NCBI RefSeq assembly: GCF_000327385.1
Contig: NW_008709945.1
Span: forward strand, 1,050,459-1,114,458
Origin: Lottia gigantea
Lineage: Eukaryota > Mollusca > Gastropoda > Lottiidae
Direction of reading: 5' to 3'
DNA: 64,000 nt
Positions 22,199 through 34,775 of the stretch are shown here, in pieces (the first letter of the stretch is position 1; every line of letters starts with the position of its first letter). The notes under the pieces are model-generated. The model made no database searches and was not told the DNA's origin. It worked only from the letters and a program-made list of their open reading frames with translations. A program made the translations under genes and the position numbers.

Positions 22199-24011
22199 CT
22201 GAAAAATTAAATGAAACGAAAATTAAATAAAAAGTTTTTTTTGTTTATTAAAATTGTCGCGCTCCGTACTATTCTTTGATGTTGCTGGATATTAAGGATG
22301 AAAAATTACACACTACAAAATGTAGAATAACAATCATATCAGAGAAATATTTGGTTTCGATTAAACAAATTTTTTTTCAATCGAAGTGTTTGACGTCGTA
22401 TCGCTGACTTTGAATTTTATCATGAAATTGCGGAATTAAAGAGTAACGGTATTAAAAATCACATCGATATAAGAGAATAATAGTGATGGAAGTTAACGAA
22501 GCATTTTATGAGACGACTCGTCAAATTGCAGCTATTAAATTGTAATTTATATGTTTGTTCTTCCATTATAGTCGTAAACGGAGGACGAGCATAAAATGTA
22601 GTGGTTGAAAACAAGGAAAGAAAGAGATGCAGTGAGCTCTGGGGGAAGAAAAACAAACTTTGATAAACAAACTGCCGAGAATGGAAAGAATAGGGCCGGA
22701 CGCTATGTTATATTGCCTATTGTATGGTGTGTAAGACGGGGTATTGTATTTGAGGTTTGACCGAAGGTAGGGTTGTCATACAAACAATACAAAATCATCA
22801 ACCTCCTCTCCTCTATTTCACTATACCAATTCACGCCAACCATTCCACTCAAGCAAATCTCATAAAAATGCAATTTTCTATTCAAGTTGTTGTTAAGATT
22901 GAAATGCAAGTCGTGACTATGAGAAAAGACGAGGGTCTAAAGCCCTCTTTGAAAAGGCGAATTTGAACATGGCTCTCTCTAACCTATTGACTGGAGTTTA
23001 TTTTTCCTGTAAAACGTGTGAATAAAGCTAGAGACTTCTCACAATATCACTGACAGATGGGTTCAAAATACAAACTCAACTTTAAATTCTAACCAAACTG
23101 TAATAATCCAATACAATCAAAATAACCGTGATTTGTTTTCACACTGGATTAATATGCATACCAACTTTACTAAGCATTTCAATCTTATCATAGAAATTGA
23201 TGTTTCAATGACCACTACGCCAGGGTCGAAATATTGATAAGTGAAGGCGATGGTCTGACAGTTAAATTTGATAAAATATTTCAAATGATCATAATAAAAT
23301 TATTATCTTCAATCAAATAATTCAGATAAATAATCTCGAAAATATTAAAAATTTAGAAAATATTGAAACATTTTTGCATTGGCATAAAAAAAACTAAAAT
23401 ATTCAATTGAAAGATATTTCAATTATGTGAAGTATTTACCAAATTATATACAAATTATATTCATCGAAATATTTATCATGAAATATGTATCATTATAAGT
23501 AAATTTTATGTGATTTTAGCCGAAATATCAACAGAAGAAGAATAAAACAAAAAGATAATTGTCATCCACGGCTTGTTGTCATGTCTTTTTAACTTTTGAG
23601 GAATTTTCGAGTCTTCGTGTAATCGTCTTAAAAATCGAGATAATTCCAATAAGTTTGTCATTTGAACGTACGAGATATTTTTTCCCCACTTTTAGAGCAA
23701 ATAATCATGTTTTACTTTTAAACATAAAAACATATAATGATATTTCTATGTTTTCTTGTTTTACTTTTTGTCGAGAAATAGTGAAAATTAGATAAAATAA
23801 GAAACCAAATAAATATATATTTCAAATAATATTTTTGTGTAGAAATATCTAATTTTGTGGTAAACAAAGTGTTTTTGTTACTTCCTATAGGCCTTGAATT
23901 TTCTTTTAATTTTTCTTACATCAACCAAATTTTGTCATATCTGTTTCGTGGATTGTATGAATCATTTTGCTAACGTAAATTATATTGAGAAAATTGAGAT
24001 CATTTTCTTAC
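22199..24011 (-). other. otx: Otx intron
   Basis: A 1813-bp phase-1 intron (CAAG/GTAAG donor, tttttcag acceptor). It contains 'agtggttgaaaacaaggaaag' and other unremarkable AT-rich sequence. Short frames here on both strands look random. Confidence 0.88.
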
Positions 24012-24260
24012 CTTGGTATCCCATAGAGCTCATGGTTCCCATTGATCCCATAGCAGGATGTAATAACTCTACATTATGATGTGATGATAAACCAAGTCCA
24101 TTTACAGCATAGGTGTTCATCTTGTGTTGCTGCATGGCATGGGCGGAAACTGGAGGATAAGCCATGGAAGTCATCCTTAAATCAGGGTCAGTATCAAAAC
24201 TATCCAGGGTGAGGCTAAAGTCGTCAGGGGCTGGAGGATCCAAATATTCAGAGCGATAAG
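24012..24260 (-). CDS. otx: Otx homeobox protein, N-terminal exon
   Basis: A 249-nt exon: two bases completing a codon, 82 codons, then one base (phase 1 exit). It encodes an acidic N-terminal part (Y-R-S-E-Y-L-D-P-P-A-P-D-D-F-S-L-T-L-D-S... ending D-L-R). The conventional Otx N-terminus follows from Met at 24172-24174 (M-T-S-M-A-Y-P-P), including Y-A-V-N-G-L-G-L and V-E-L-L-H-P, which match the YAVNGLSL...LLHPS motif of other Otx proteins. That ATG has A at -3 and would give a 291-aa protein, close to vertebrate OTX2 (289 aa). The open, GC-rich 86 bases upstream and the acceptor ctactttcag imply that some transcripts read in from an upstream coding exon. Confidence 0.93.
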
Positions 24261-24538
24261 CTGAAAGTAGAAAAACGAAAATTTAAATATGAGTTTTCCC
24301 CTAATATTGTATCACTGTAGTTTTTGATATTACTTGAACACCGAGTCAAAACCCTTGACAAATAAAACATTAAAAATAACAAGGTTTCACATCAAAATAT
24401 TTAAACATCATAGTCATATACATCATAATATCTAGATATATATAAATATTATTTGAACACCGAGTCAATACCACTTGAAATCGAATTTTTTGAAAGCGAA
24501 ATAGAAAAATAAACACAGTGATATACAGTAAACTATAC
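24261..24538 (-). other. otx: Possible short 5' intron of the proximal Otx transcript
   Basis: From a donor-like TTTTGAAG/GTATAG (24537-24538) to the ctactttcag acceptor. It would join a 5'-UTR exon (24539 to about 24750) to the N-terminal exon. Inferred from motifs only. Confidence 0.35.
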
Positions 24539-24870
24539 CTTCAAAATATCGAGTATTAATATCCGAATAAAGATTAAGGTTTATATCCCAGCTAAGCTTA
24601 ATATATAACAAATGTAGATATATGAGTTGACTATTCACAGAACTAGTAAATATACAAGTTATAAGCTGGATCAGGCTGAACTGTAGCCAACATACAAAAC
24701 TAATGAAGTGAAGTGGATTATTCCTGACCCGTTATATCTGTCCCCGGCTGCTTTACTTTCGTTTCGCTTGATCGCTAGTTATTGTTTTACAATCAGCCAC
24801 CTAGCTTTAACACGCCCCCTTTCCCGCACTAAAAGGTAAGACGCACTCTGATTGGTCGATACAATTGGGG
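24539..24870 (-). promoter_or_regulatory. otx: Candidate proximal Otx promoter and 5'-UTR exon
   Basis: On the minus strand a CCAAT box (cgaccaatcag, near 24861) is followed by a GC box (gggggcgtg, near 24820) and then 'agcagccggggacagatata' near 24740. It lies 0.5-0.6 kb upstream of the N-terminal exon and is clearly richer in G+C than its flanks. The inferred leader (about 24750 down to 24539) contains one short upstream frame (M-L-A-T-V-Q-P-D-P-A-Y-N-L-Y-I-Y, stop). Such an upstream frame could dampen translation of the 291-aa form. Promoter status is inferred. Confidence 0.4.
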
Positions 24871-27800
24871 GCCTTTGTTTCTAAGGTGACACGAAATGCC
24901 ATGAGGTTTACACATTGTTTTCGTTGTGATGTTGATCTACTATGTAAATATTCCTAAAAACATGCCCGATCCGAACATGAAAAATTCTTAAAAGCATATT
25001 TGAAAACATAGAAATGAATGCTAATCACTCGTATTGTTCTGGCCATTAATGCCACAGAATTAGGTAAAAGTCGGATTTAGTTTGACCCTGATCTTTCAAA
25101 CCTGGAATTCGAATAGAAAATTCGACTTAACCTGAATAAATAAAATAAAAAAAGACAACTACTCAACGGTCTTAAAATCGTCTGCAATTTTGAAAATATT
25201 GTAAGACGGCATTAAGAGATCAGAAGGAATTTATTTGAATAAAACAAATTAAAGCATTATTTTATATTCAACATATCCTTGTATATTAAATATATACAGA
25301 CAGACGAATAAATTACATTTGTATTACACAAATATACTTCATATAGCTTTTAGTGGTAATTTGTTTGAAATGCATAAACCGCATATATCCCTTATCTTCA
25401 AAGATATAAAAGATTCAAGTTATCCTTAGAAATCGTTATAAAGTAGATTTTGTCGTTTTCTGCGGTTTTCCTTTATATTCTATAAGTTTGTGTACATTTT
25501 CAAGACTTTTTAAAAGTTTTTTTTAAGGCTAATTTTAACAGTTTTACCAGCAGAATGCTTCCATAGAATTTGCAGTAATTGCAGCAACTGGCTTCCATAA
25601 AATTTGACAGCATAATTCAAGTGATGGAAATACTGCATTAAAACATTGCATTATTGAGCATTGCTCTTTGTTTAAAGAGAAAGATATTTTATCAAACGTT
25701 TAATAAAATGGTTATTCAGCAATATCAACTACGTGTGACAATATTTACCGTAGTTATCTTAATGATAAGATACGATGTACACTGGAATGTAACCGCCCTT
25801 TTAAAAATATAACGGCTGGACAAATTGTTTCTAAAATTTTGAGTTTTAGTTATTTGTTGCGTAATTTTAACCTTCCATACAATAGCTCAAATACAAGAGG
25901 TAATATTTTTTGGAAATGTGTGGATCACGTAAAAAATTGTTTCGTTTCGGATTTTAACGCTTTGCTTTCAGATTATGAGACAAGACATTATATGTGTGAT
26001 GTAGTTCTGTTTATGTGGGGAGGGGATGAATAGGACTCAGGGAGGGGTTCAACGACATTGTTCTCATTTCTGGAGATGGTGTTGAAGGAGGTGTAAGATT
26101 GAAGAGCTAACAGAAGAAATAGTTGAAGAATTTATTCTTATTTAACAAGTTTTAGGTGTTCAAACATTACAAATCTTGGAATGACCCACGTGTGATTTAT
26201 TTGTCCCGATATTACATAATTCAACACCCTTCGTGCTTATTCTTCCACCTCTCAAACACCTCCAACTAGCGCACTATTGTGAAATACGGTGTACTTGCAA
26301 TTGAACACCAAACAAATGACTTGTGAAAGAATAAAGAAAAGATCTCTATCCCCTTCCATCGCCATTGACACCTTTAATTTAATGAAACTGTTAAAAAATC
26401 TTAGATTGTGTTTTTTCTTCTACGCATCTTTAACACGCGCTTTAATGGGGAAATTGTTAAACACACAACCTTGCACTTAACTTGTATTTTTAGTAATTTT
26501 GACGAGAAGGGACATTTGGAGAGTGCACACGTTATATTTAATATCTCACACACCGAATAATAACCATATAATTTCAATTTCAACATCTTCAACCAGTCCC
26601 CCTGTCAAAAAATCATCGCATTCTTCTCTTTCTATTTAAATCAATGTCATACAAGAGCGGGGCGGGCATCACGGCGTACTATGCACGCGCAAGCACACGT
26701 GCATTTTCAAGATTTAAAAAATAAGTGATGATTAGACTTGAGGTCGACATATGTTAAATATTTTATGCCTGTTACATTCTATTTCTAGAACATAATTGAT
26801 ATAATACTTGATTGAATACACAACATATAAAATCGAAAGTAGAAGAATGAAATTGTTTTTCATTGTTCATATGGAGAATTTCTTTTCTAGAAAATTGAAA
26901 GGAAATAATGGAATTGAAACGTAGATATTATAAACTATTCAACTCTGTGAATAGATTGAAATTATTCTTATTTTAAAAACTGTGACGAAGTGAAAAGATT
27001 TTTCCATACTATTTGAAATGGTAACTGTCGTGTAATCGACAAAATCAATGAAAAATATTGTTTTGAACCACCCTTAAAATCGAGACCAAATATTTTTATT
27101 ACTGTTTTACTGAAGGAGTATTTTTCATAAAAGAAATTTTCTTTTGATTTCGTTTTTGATTCAAATTTCAAATTAATAAAAGTGACAATTCCATAACTAA
27201 ATATTTCATTTATTTCATAATGGATATATAGAACTTTTCTTGAAATTAAAAATGAAATTAATTAAGTGTAAATTTGTTGACAATATTAAGTGAAATTAAT
27301 TTTCATATTTCCAATAGAAACAGGAGAAAACAGAAAACTCGAAACAGTAATGAAATTTTCTCAATGCTCAACAAATGATTAAAATAATTCCATTAGGAAT
27401 CGTGGTTAATAGGTTTTAGAAAAGTAATTAATATAATTAAAATGGTGTATTGTAAGTAAGGCTTACACGGTCATTTTCAATCATTAACTTCGCTTTACTC
27501 AACAGCCCGGAGTACAACTAAAATGTTAATTTTCTAAGAGGTAAAAAAAGCGGTGTCGTTTGAGGACAACTTAATTTGATTATATCACTAAATTTAAGAG
27601 CATTAACCTTCGCTTTGAAAGTAGCTAGGTGGTAGATAACTGAATATGTACAAATTATTTTTGAACTTGAGTAATTGCCGAAATAAAAAAAAAAACAACC
27701 AAGCAGTCAAATTTCTACTATTTTTTTTTACTTCGACATAAAGTACAATATAAAGTAAATATGCTAAAAGATTAACTGAATTTTCAATATTGCTGAGATG

Positions 27801-29644
27801 GTACTATTTTATTTTATTTACTTGAACATTTGTATTTCTTAAATTAGCATTTATATATTGCAACTTTTTAAACAGATTACAAATTACATGCATGCAATCT
27901 TGGCGATATTTTTACATTGTTATTGCAGTTAAGTGACATTAATGTGCTAATGCAGCTTAAAATAAAATTTTAGCACTTAATTTAATTAATAGGGAGTAAG
28001 GTTAAATTTTAAAAGTTGTAAAAATGACTTTGATTTTTGTATAAACATCTATTATATTTCTGATTGCAAAATATGATGTTTTCTTAGCCTTTAGTTCGAC
28101 TCGAGAAAAATTAAAAGTAAAGGGATTTATCCAATCAATGACAATCACTATCTAACCAGTTTCAGAATTAACTGTGTCACAATTTGAACCGGTTTAAGAA
28201 TAGAATATGTGTCAGTTGACTTAAGTCTTTACGCATTAAATCGGCTTTGAAAGTCATAAAATAATGAACACGAGAACATACTGGAGATGATCAAGATTAC
28301 AGATATGACGGAGATTAATCTATCGCATACAGGTAAATATTACAGGTAATATGAAAGGTGTGTGTGTGTTCTGATTTTTATCATTTTTATATAAGATTAT
28401 AATTCATTGAAAGGCTACACTCTAATATCTTCTCTAATACATCGTTAAATACAGGTTTATTATGAACATTTTAAATTCTGACAACCTTGAATATTTGTCG
28501 CGATAATATTTTTCTTCGTTTTTTAATATGACAATTAGATGTTTAGACAATTCCATCTTGTGTACGATGCCAAAACGAAATGGTCAACTTTTCGTGTTTA
28601 CAAATTTAGAAATCTATTTGAAATTTGATTATTAATTCATAACTAGCCAAATAAGCTATAACTATTTGAACATAACAAAATTATTTTCCTCCAACTGAAT
28701 GAAAAAATTCTATATAAGGAATATTTGTCATGTTGATGTGATTTGGCCCGGATAATAAAGGTGTTGTAAACCGTAGCCTATTGAAGCCAATATATTAAGG
28801 TCTATCTATCTCGCTTGGAATTGTTTGCGGCGATTGTTATAAAATAGCCTAATAATATACCACCATTGGAGTAATTAGTAGCAAGGATGTTTTTCAAGTT
28901 CGCACTGGTTTAGGTTGTTTAGTTGTTTGGCAATGCTGAACACATTTACAGTCTTGAAAGTCACCAAATATTTCTGTTAGGCCTATACTCTCCGAGAATA
29001 TCAAAATAACTACCATTGTGTTTTTTCCAAAACCTTTTCGTTTGGTTTAAAATGCCTTTTATTATTGTATTCCCAAGACAACACATTAGGATAATATTTC
29101 TGCGTTTATTGAAATAACGCTATAGTGACAGGCGGAATTGTCAAGGGAGCAGGAAAACAACGAGGCCAGACAGACGATAGTATAGCGGAAAACGAGCTAA
29201 CAACGGTAAAAACAGTCATTACAAGGCGATCGTTAATAATTAATAAACAGTTAATATGCTGTTTTTGATCCTAGCTCGTGCACGTTAGTTTGCAATTGTC
29301 TTTACATTGTGTAGAAGTTAAATCTCGAGCTTGTTTTTTCTTTCTTAAATTTTAAACTAGACGCCCAATTTTATAATGTGCAAAAGCCAGTCAGGTCCCT
29401 ATTTTATAATTCCAAACTAAACGCAATTGCCCCTTAAAGTTTGTCAAAGTAGAAAGGATCAAAATGTCGAGGTTACCCTACCGAAAGTGTTAATATTAGA
29501 ATGTCTCGAATTACGATTTAATTAATGACTATCTAATATGACTATTGTATCAAGAGAAAATAGTCTGGTGACAACTTCATGTTAACCATTGTCACACCCA
29601 GTCTTTTCATAATCCCCTTTAGTTTGCCCTACTGCCCACTTCAG
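24871..29644. other. AT-rich DNA, possible Otx cis-regulatory space
   Basis: No exon assigned. A small direct repeat 'gcttccata(g/a)aatttg' occurs at about 25557 and 25590. A GC-box stretch 'gagcggggcgggc' occurs near 26656 beside 'cacgcgcaagcacacgtgc'. A short GT run occurs near 28362. Confidence 0.35.
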
Positions 29645-29752
29645 AATATCAGATACAAAACAAGAGACCAACCTTCTGTATTCAGATCTGTGGTAGAAAT
29701 CAAGGATGATGTGATCAAATTATCATTAGTGAAATATGGCAATTTCGAGTAA
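29645..29752 (+). CDS. Possible terminal exon, unrecognised
   Basis: A strong acceptor (tttgccctactgcccacttcag, ending 29644) is followed by a phase-0 frame of 35 codons. It begins N-I-R-Y-K-T-R-D-Q-P-S-V-F-R-S-V-V-E-I-K, ends N-F-E and stops with TAA at 29750. The peptide is charged and lacks low complexity. I do not recognise it. No upstream partner exon has been identified, so this could be the last exon of a nested + strand gene or chance. Confidence 0.2.
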   Translation, partial: NIRYKTRDQPSVFRSVVEIKDDVIKLSLVKYGNFE

Positions 29753-29796
29753 CACTGACAATTTCAAGTAACACTGACAACTTCAAGTAACATTGG
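29740..29796. repeat. Three-copy 19-bp tandem repeat
   Basis: Three consecutive 19-bp units: 'caatttcgagtaacactga', 'caatttcaagtaacactga', 'caacttcaagtaacattgg'. The first overlaps the end of the open segment at 29645-29752. Confidence 0.75.
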
Positions 29797-32700
29797 AAAC
29801 GTCTTGTCAGTACAGTACCTATACTTGAGAAAACCGATCTCCTCGTAATTGTTTGACAGTACATTGTTTGATGATGATGTTTTAACCATTTCGAGAATTT
29901 GCGTACTGCGAAAATCGACATAATTCTGTTAGATGTCATATAAAAAACAGTATAACTTTGTATTTCAAATTTGGATAATTGAAGAAAAAGGCGATGTTTC
30001 GTTGTTTCATTTTTTGTGATTCATTTGTTATTAATACGAAATTGTTCAGATGTGACATTGGTGACATCCCTTCCCTTGAGGTTCAACCTGGGCTATCGTG
30101 GAGTGCCAGTACCTATTACAATCATCCAGGCGTCGCTCCTAATAATTGAGGCATAATTTACGAGTTCCTCGTGGAAAATCATCAGGTGCTTCTAGGTAAT
30201 GCATTAGCTTCATTAGAGCATAAAAGAATCCGCCTGGCTTATTACGACCATGAATAATTAATATTGAATCAATGGTTTAGATTAGGCCTAATTAATAAAA
30301 CTCAATGTTTACAGATTATTCGAAGGCATAATCAAAGAGCGGTGAAAACCGATGGTATCGAACTCATTCCCAGCACGATATCCAAAGTAATTATTTTATC
30401 TCATGATAATGAAGCATCAATCACTAAATGAAATTCCGATTTCTAATTTTCATGCCCCGTTGGACTTTATTTATGTTTATGACCACAGCGTAAATGGATA
30501 CTAATAGAAAGAGAGCGAGGACTGATCATTTTATTTATGATATGTTTTGTCTGCTGGGGATAAGATCCTACCGCTGTGTAGTTAATAAATAAATTAGTCT
30601 TATTACAATAGTGATGAATATTTCACGAGAGAGAGGCGCTGTGATTTCACATCACGAGTAACTTGAGCTGACAATCATCGCTAACCAAAACATCATCATA
30701 ATAAAAACTTCGTTTAATTTGTAAAAAGGAAATATCAATCGGTGGTTAAACTGCTGTAAGGCTTTCTTCACTTTTAATTAAAATATAAAGCATTCCCTCT
30801 CCTTTTCTTCGAAAACTCGGCTCTATTTTGTAATTTATTTTTAATCATTGATGCCTGTACAAATCAATTTGTCAAATTTGTAACATAAGATACGAAACCA
30901 ACGTCCAATTATTGAGCTAGCTTTACCCAACGGTTACGTTCATTTTCTATCTTCATTAGTTAGCCAGTGGGTCCGGAACGAATCAATAAAAAGACACATG
31001 AAGTAATTTGTTAATCACCTTGGTCGCCATAACACGTTATTTGATGCCTTAATAAGTTAATCGAAGCATAGTTCACTGTATTATCGACGATTAAACATTA
31101 TAATCTTCCATATTAACATCATTATTACGCCATCTAGCGGCAACTTAAAATACGAGGTATAGGAAGGCGGGAAGTAATCGCCTTAAACGGTCTCTAATTG
31201 TCGACTCCCTGCTGTTAAGTTACATATACTAGTAAATCATCAAAGGTAAATAATATATGTGATTAAATACTATAGAGCGCAATGGAAACATGGTATATCG
31301 CAATTAAGGGCAGGTAAGGTACATATTGCCCGGGGGTGGATGATGAGGACCCTGTAACCCTGGGGACAATATACTAATGAGAGTCCATTGTTTATCTCTA
31401 ATTAGTTATAAACATGGTAAGTTTTAGAGACATAAAATGAATCTCTTTTAATATGATGTTATCCTTAAACTTAACAATTCACGAAATGATAAGACCGGGC
31501 AACAGATCAGAAGAAAAGAATTTAACAGAACATTCAGACCATATAGAATGTCTAGGTGAGATTTTTGTTTTTTTCGCTTATCAAAAACTCAGCACATAAG
31601 CACGAAACAGCCTGTGGTGCTTAAATTTGGTGTCGGTTGACAAAAAGGGGAATACCACAAGCCCCAATTCGCCAAGTGATCTTCACCAGCAAGGAGGAAT
31701 ATGATATCCAAAATTCGTCAAGTACAACTACCAAAAATTACAAAAGTGAAATTTGCAACTTGATAATGGTCCAAGAAAAGAAAGTTGTTTTCACACATGG
31801 ACTATAAAGACACACCGACATGTTAGTAATTGGATAAATGACAGAAAAAAAATTCGTTGAAAAGAAATGAATTATTTATTCATAGAATATTTGAAAAGCA
31901 AGGGTGTGTATATTGTACGATACCGTCATGTATGAATAAAGACGCATTCGAATCTTTTCACTGTATCGTTATCACATCTAATATTCTTCCAAATTTCAAC
32001 ATTGAGACTTTGATCGACTTCAAACAAATGATAGAAGAAATTCAATCGAACGTCTTTTCAATAAAGTCATCATACAAGTAAAATTGGTCTTGATTTGTAT
32101 TATGTCAATGTAGCGTGAGTTTGGTCGCCCCCAGGCGGTGATCGACTGCAGTTGATGGACAATGGTCTAACTGCACAATACTATGTTTGAAACTGACCGT
32201 CACAGGTGATGACCAATTTCATTGACCACAGGTGCTGGGCAGAATAAAAGATGTTGAGATATTTTGGGTGTACTTGAAGAAGGGGATTATAAACAAGGGA
32301 TTAAAACCGATATTGAAGAGTGAAGACAATCACCCGCAGTGTCAATCACTTTAAAACGTTAACAGTATGTCACCTTCACGTGCAACTTCTCACTTCCGTC
32401 TCCGGAAACGTATTAGAAATTACGGATTTGATTTCTACAAGTCAATGTGAAATTTGTGACAGATTTATTTCAAATTACCACTGATTGTTACAAACGGTGT
32501 AAACGTTGTAAGATAATCTGTGAAATTTAGTGGGTCCTTCTGTGATTTCTCATGAAAAATCATTGAAAATTTTTTACATGTGTAAATACCATATTTGTTA
32601 TGTCAAATATCTGCATAATGTAGCAGTTGTCAAATCTTATTGAAATTTCATATCGGAGTATATATTGCTATATAAATTTAAATCCGCTCTAATCCCTAAA

Positions 32701-34194
32701 TATTGCAATATGTATGGCGTGTTCAATACTGCAGAAAAAATGTTACATTCATCTGAGAAAGTTCTTGTAAATAAAATATCAGGAGCTGAAATCTTTATTC
32801 ATAATGTTGTTAAATAAATCGAATCTTTCTAACAAGAAGAATGGGTTCATTGAATTCATTCTGTGAAATTGCCTGCAACAGACTGACTTGAAAATTGTTT
32901 GAAATATACATATTGTTATTAAACAGCCTTGCACAAATAGTCGGGCCAAAACTAAACATAATTTGAAAAGTTTTATTATAATTCATAAAACAAATCTGTT
33001 ACCTGCTTCAATAATTCTTTACACGTCAATCAAATAAAACCAACCAATCAATATTCAACTATACCACGGGTCACAGGTCAAATCAAGAAAATAATTTAAT
33101 TTTGATATATGAGTAAAATTAGCACCTAACTTGATTGACAGCATTCATAAAGCAACAGTCGAATTTTTTGTTCACTTTTATAATTTTCAACAAAATAATT
33201 TTTTCGCTTGAAAAATCCTTTGAATTGAATATTTGAACAATGAAATCAAAATTTGACAGACAAATTGTGAATATTTTGATTTATTTAGTGAACATGCGGG
33301 TAGAAAACCACTATACATGTTCTGGTGCCCTTAATACACTTGAAGCTATGTTTTGAACACAAAATTTATAAAATTGTGAATAATTTTATTCTGGAATTCA
33401 TATTATTGACAGATAAAGAAAAAGTTCTTATTTATAACTATGATTTACCCATCCATTTAATTGTTACAACTCTGACGTCAGATTTGCATTCTGAAAAATA
33501 TCATGGGTAGCTGAAATTCACAACAACGAGACCATACGCACCCAGGAATTTAAACTGCTACAGTTTTCAAGACTGTTTTTAAACAACTGGTCAAAAGAAT
33601 TTTATTTTAGCTGAGGCATCATAAAATATAAAAGGTGGAAGTCAAGACGAAGAAATCTTGGATAAAATTTTAAATCGGGTGATCACTCTAAGGAATGTAA
33701 TCAGAAGACCTACTCGTCACCTTTTATCTCTCAAATATGAAGTGAGATAAATTTTTAATTGAGTGGAGCTGACCTAGTCAAATAGTCTATAATATTCAAA
33801 TACTAATTCAGAACAACCATATCAAGATAGACTGACGTTTATTTATCATTTATCTCAATTCTAGTCTATTTAATAACATTGATAAAGATACTGGGCGGCA
33901 CTTTTTATTGATCACAGTGTATTTCAAAGTATTTTCACACCTTGAGTTGCTGTAACTTCCAGTCTTCTATCTGATGACCCCGACCCACTATCTTTTAGAA
34001 CTGACCTTTGAGACGGTGACAACAACGCAATATAAATATAGTTATGTCAACTCCTATGTTTTACCTATTCCAATGATTATTACGATATGTTATGTTTGTT
34101 GATTTAATTTGAAGGTCAAGAACAAAGGGTGGTCATTAGCGTATGCCAGTAACATGTCTTAAGACACCTGTTCTACTTCTTTTTATTGCATATC
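29797..34194. other. Non-coding DNA with two CTCF-like motifs
   Basis: No gene assigned. CTCF-like matches: 'cgccatctagcggc' near 31128-31141 and 'cgcccccaggcgg' near 32126-32138. A 'cccgggggtggatgatgagg' stretch lies near 31328. The rest is AT-rich. Confidence 0.3.
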
Positions 34195-34440
34195 CACCAG
34201 CGTTGATCAATTACAGATGACAAGAGCTTCTAAGGAACAATTGGTCCTTGCTCTTTTTTTGCATTCTAGAAAACGCCCCATTTCTAAAGAGGATATCACG
34301 AGCATTGACTGATTACAGATCTTAAGAGCTTCCGAGGAACACTTGGTTTTTGCGATTTTTTAGAAAAACAATCGAAAGCGAATCCCACCAGTTACAGATC
34401 TCATGAGCTTTCAAGGAACACTTCTTGCTCTATTTATTGT
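34195..34440. repeat. Three diverged direct repeats
   Basis: The block 'attacagatnncaagagcttc' followed by 'aaggaaca' recurs at about 34209, 34311 and 34391, with spacings near 103 and 78 bp. The spacer between copies also shares 'cttggt(cct/ttt)tgc'. This is a degenerate tandem duplication. Confidence 0.6.
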
Positions 34441-34690
34441 GTTTCCATCTGTTAATCTCTTCACAGTCAGTTTGGGGATTCACAAGAAATATTAATTTAT
34501 GTTTTTCTATTTTCTACTTTATGGAATATTCCTTAAGAATAAGAGACAACGATGCTTCAACTAATATTAACCAAAATAAAATTATTAAACTTTCTCCATT
34601 CCCTCAACACCAAATAAAAACCACAACCCAACCATTTTAGCGTTTTCAATTAAATTTTCAAAGCCGAAATTACAATCAAAAATTGAATTT

Positions 34691-34775
34691 AAAGATGAAG
34701 TTTTACGTCCAACCATTTAGCACCATGATCGGCTAATGAAGACAGAAAAAGGCTCGAAGCATGTGTGCAGTGTCT
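34691..34775 (-). repeat. SINE 3'-end fragment, old
   Basis: 'gaagttttacgtcc', 'agcaccatgatcggctaatg' and 'aagaca' align with the 3' third of the SINE at 10397 in the same orientation, with considerable divergence. Confidence 0.55.
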
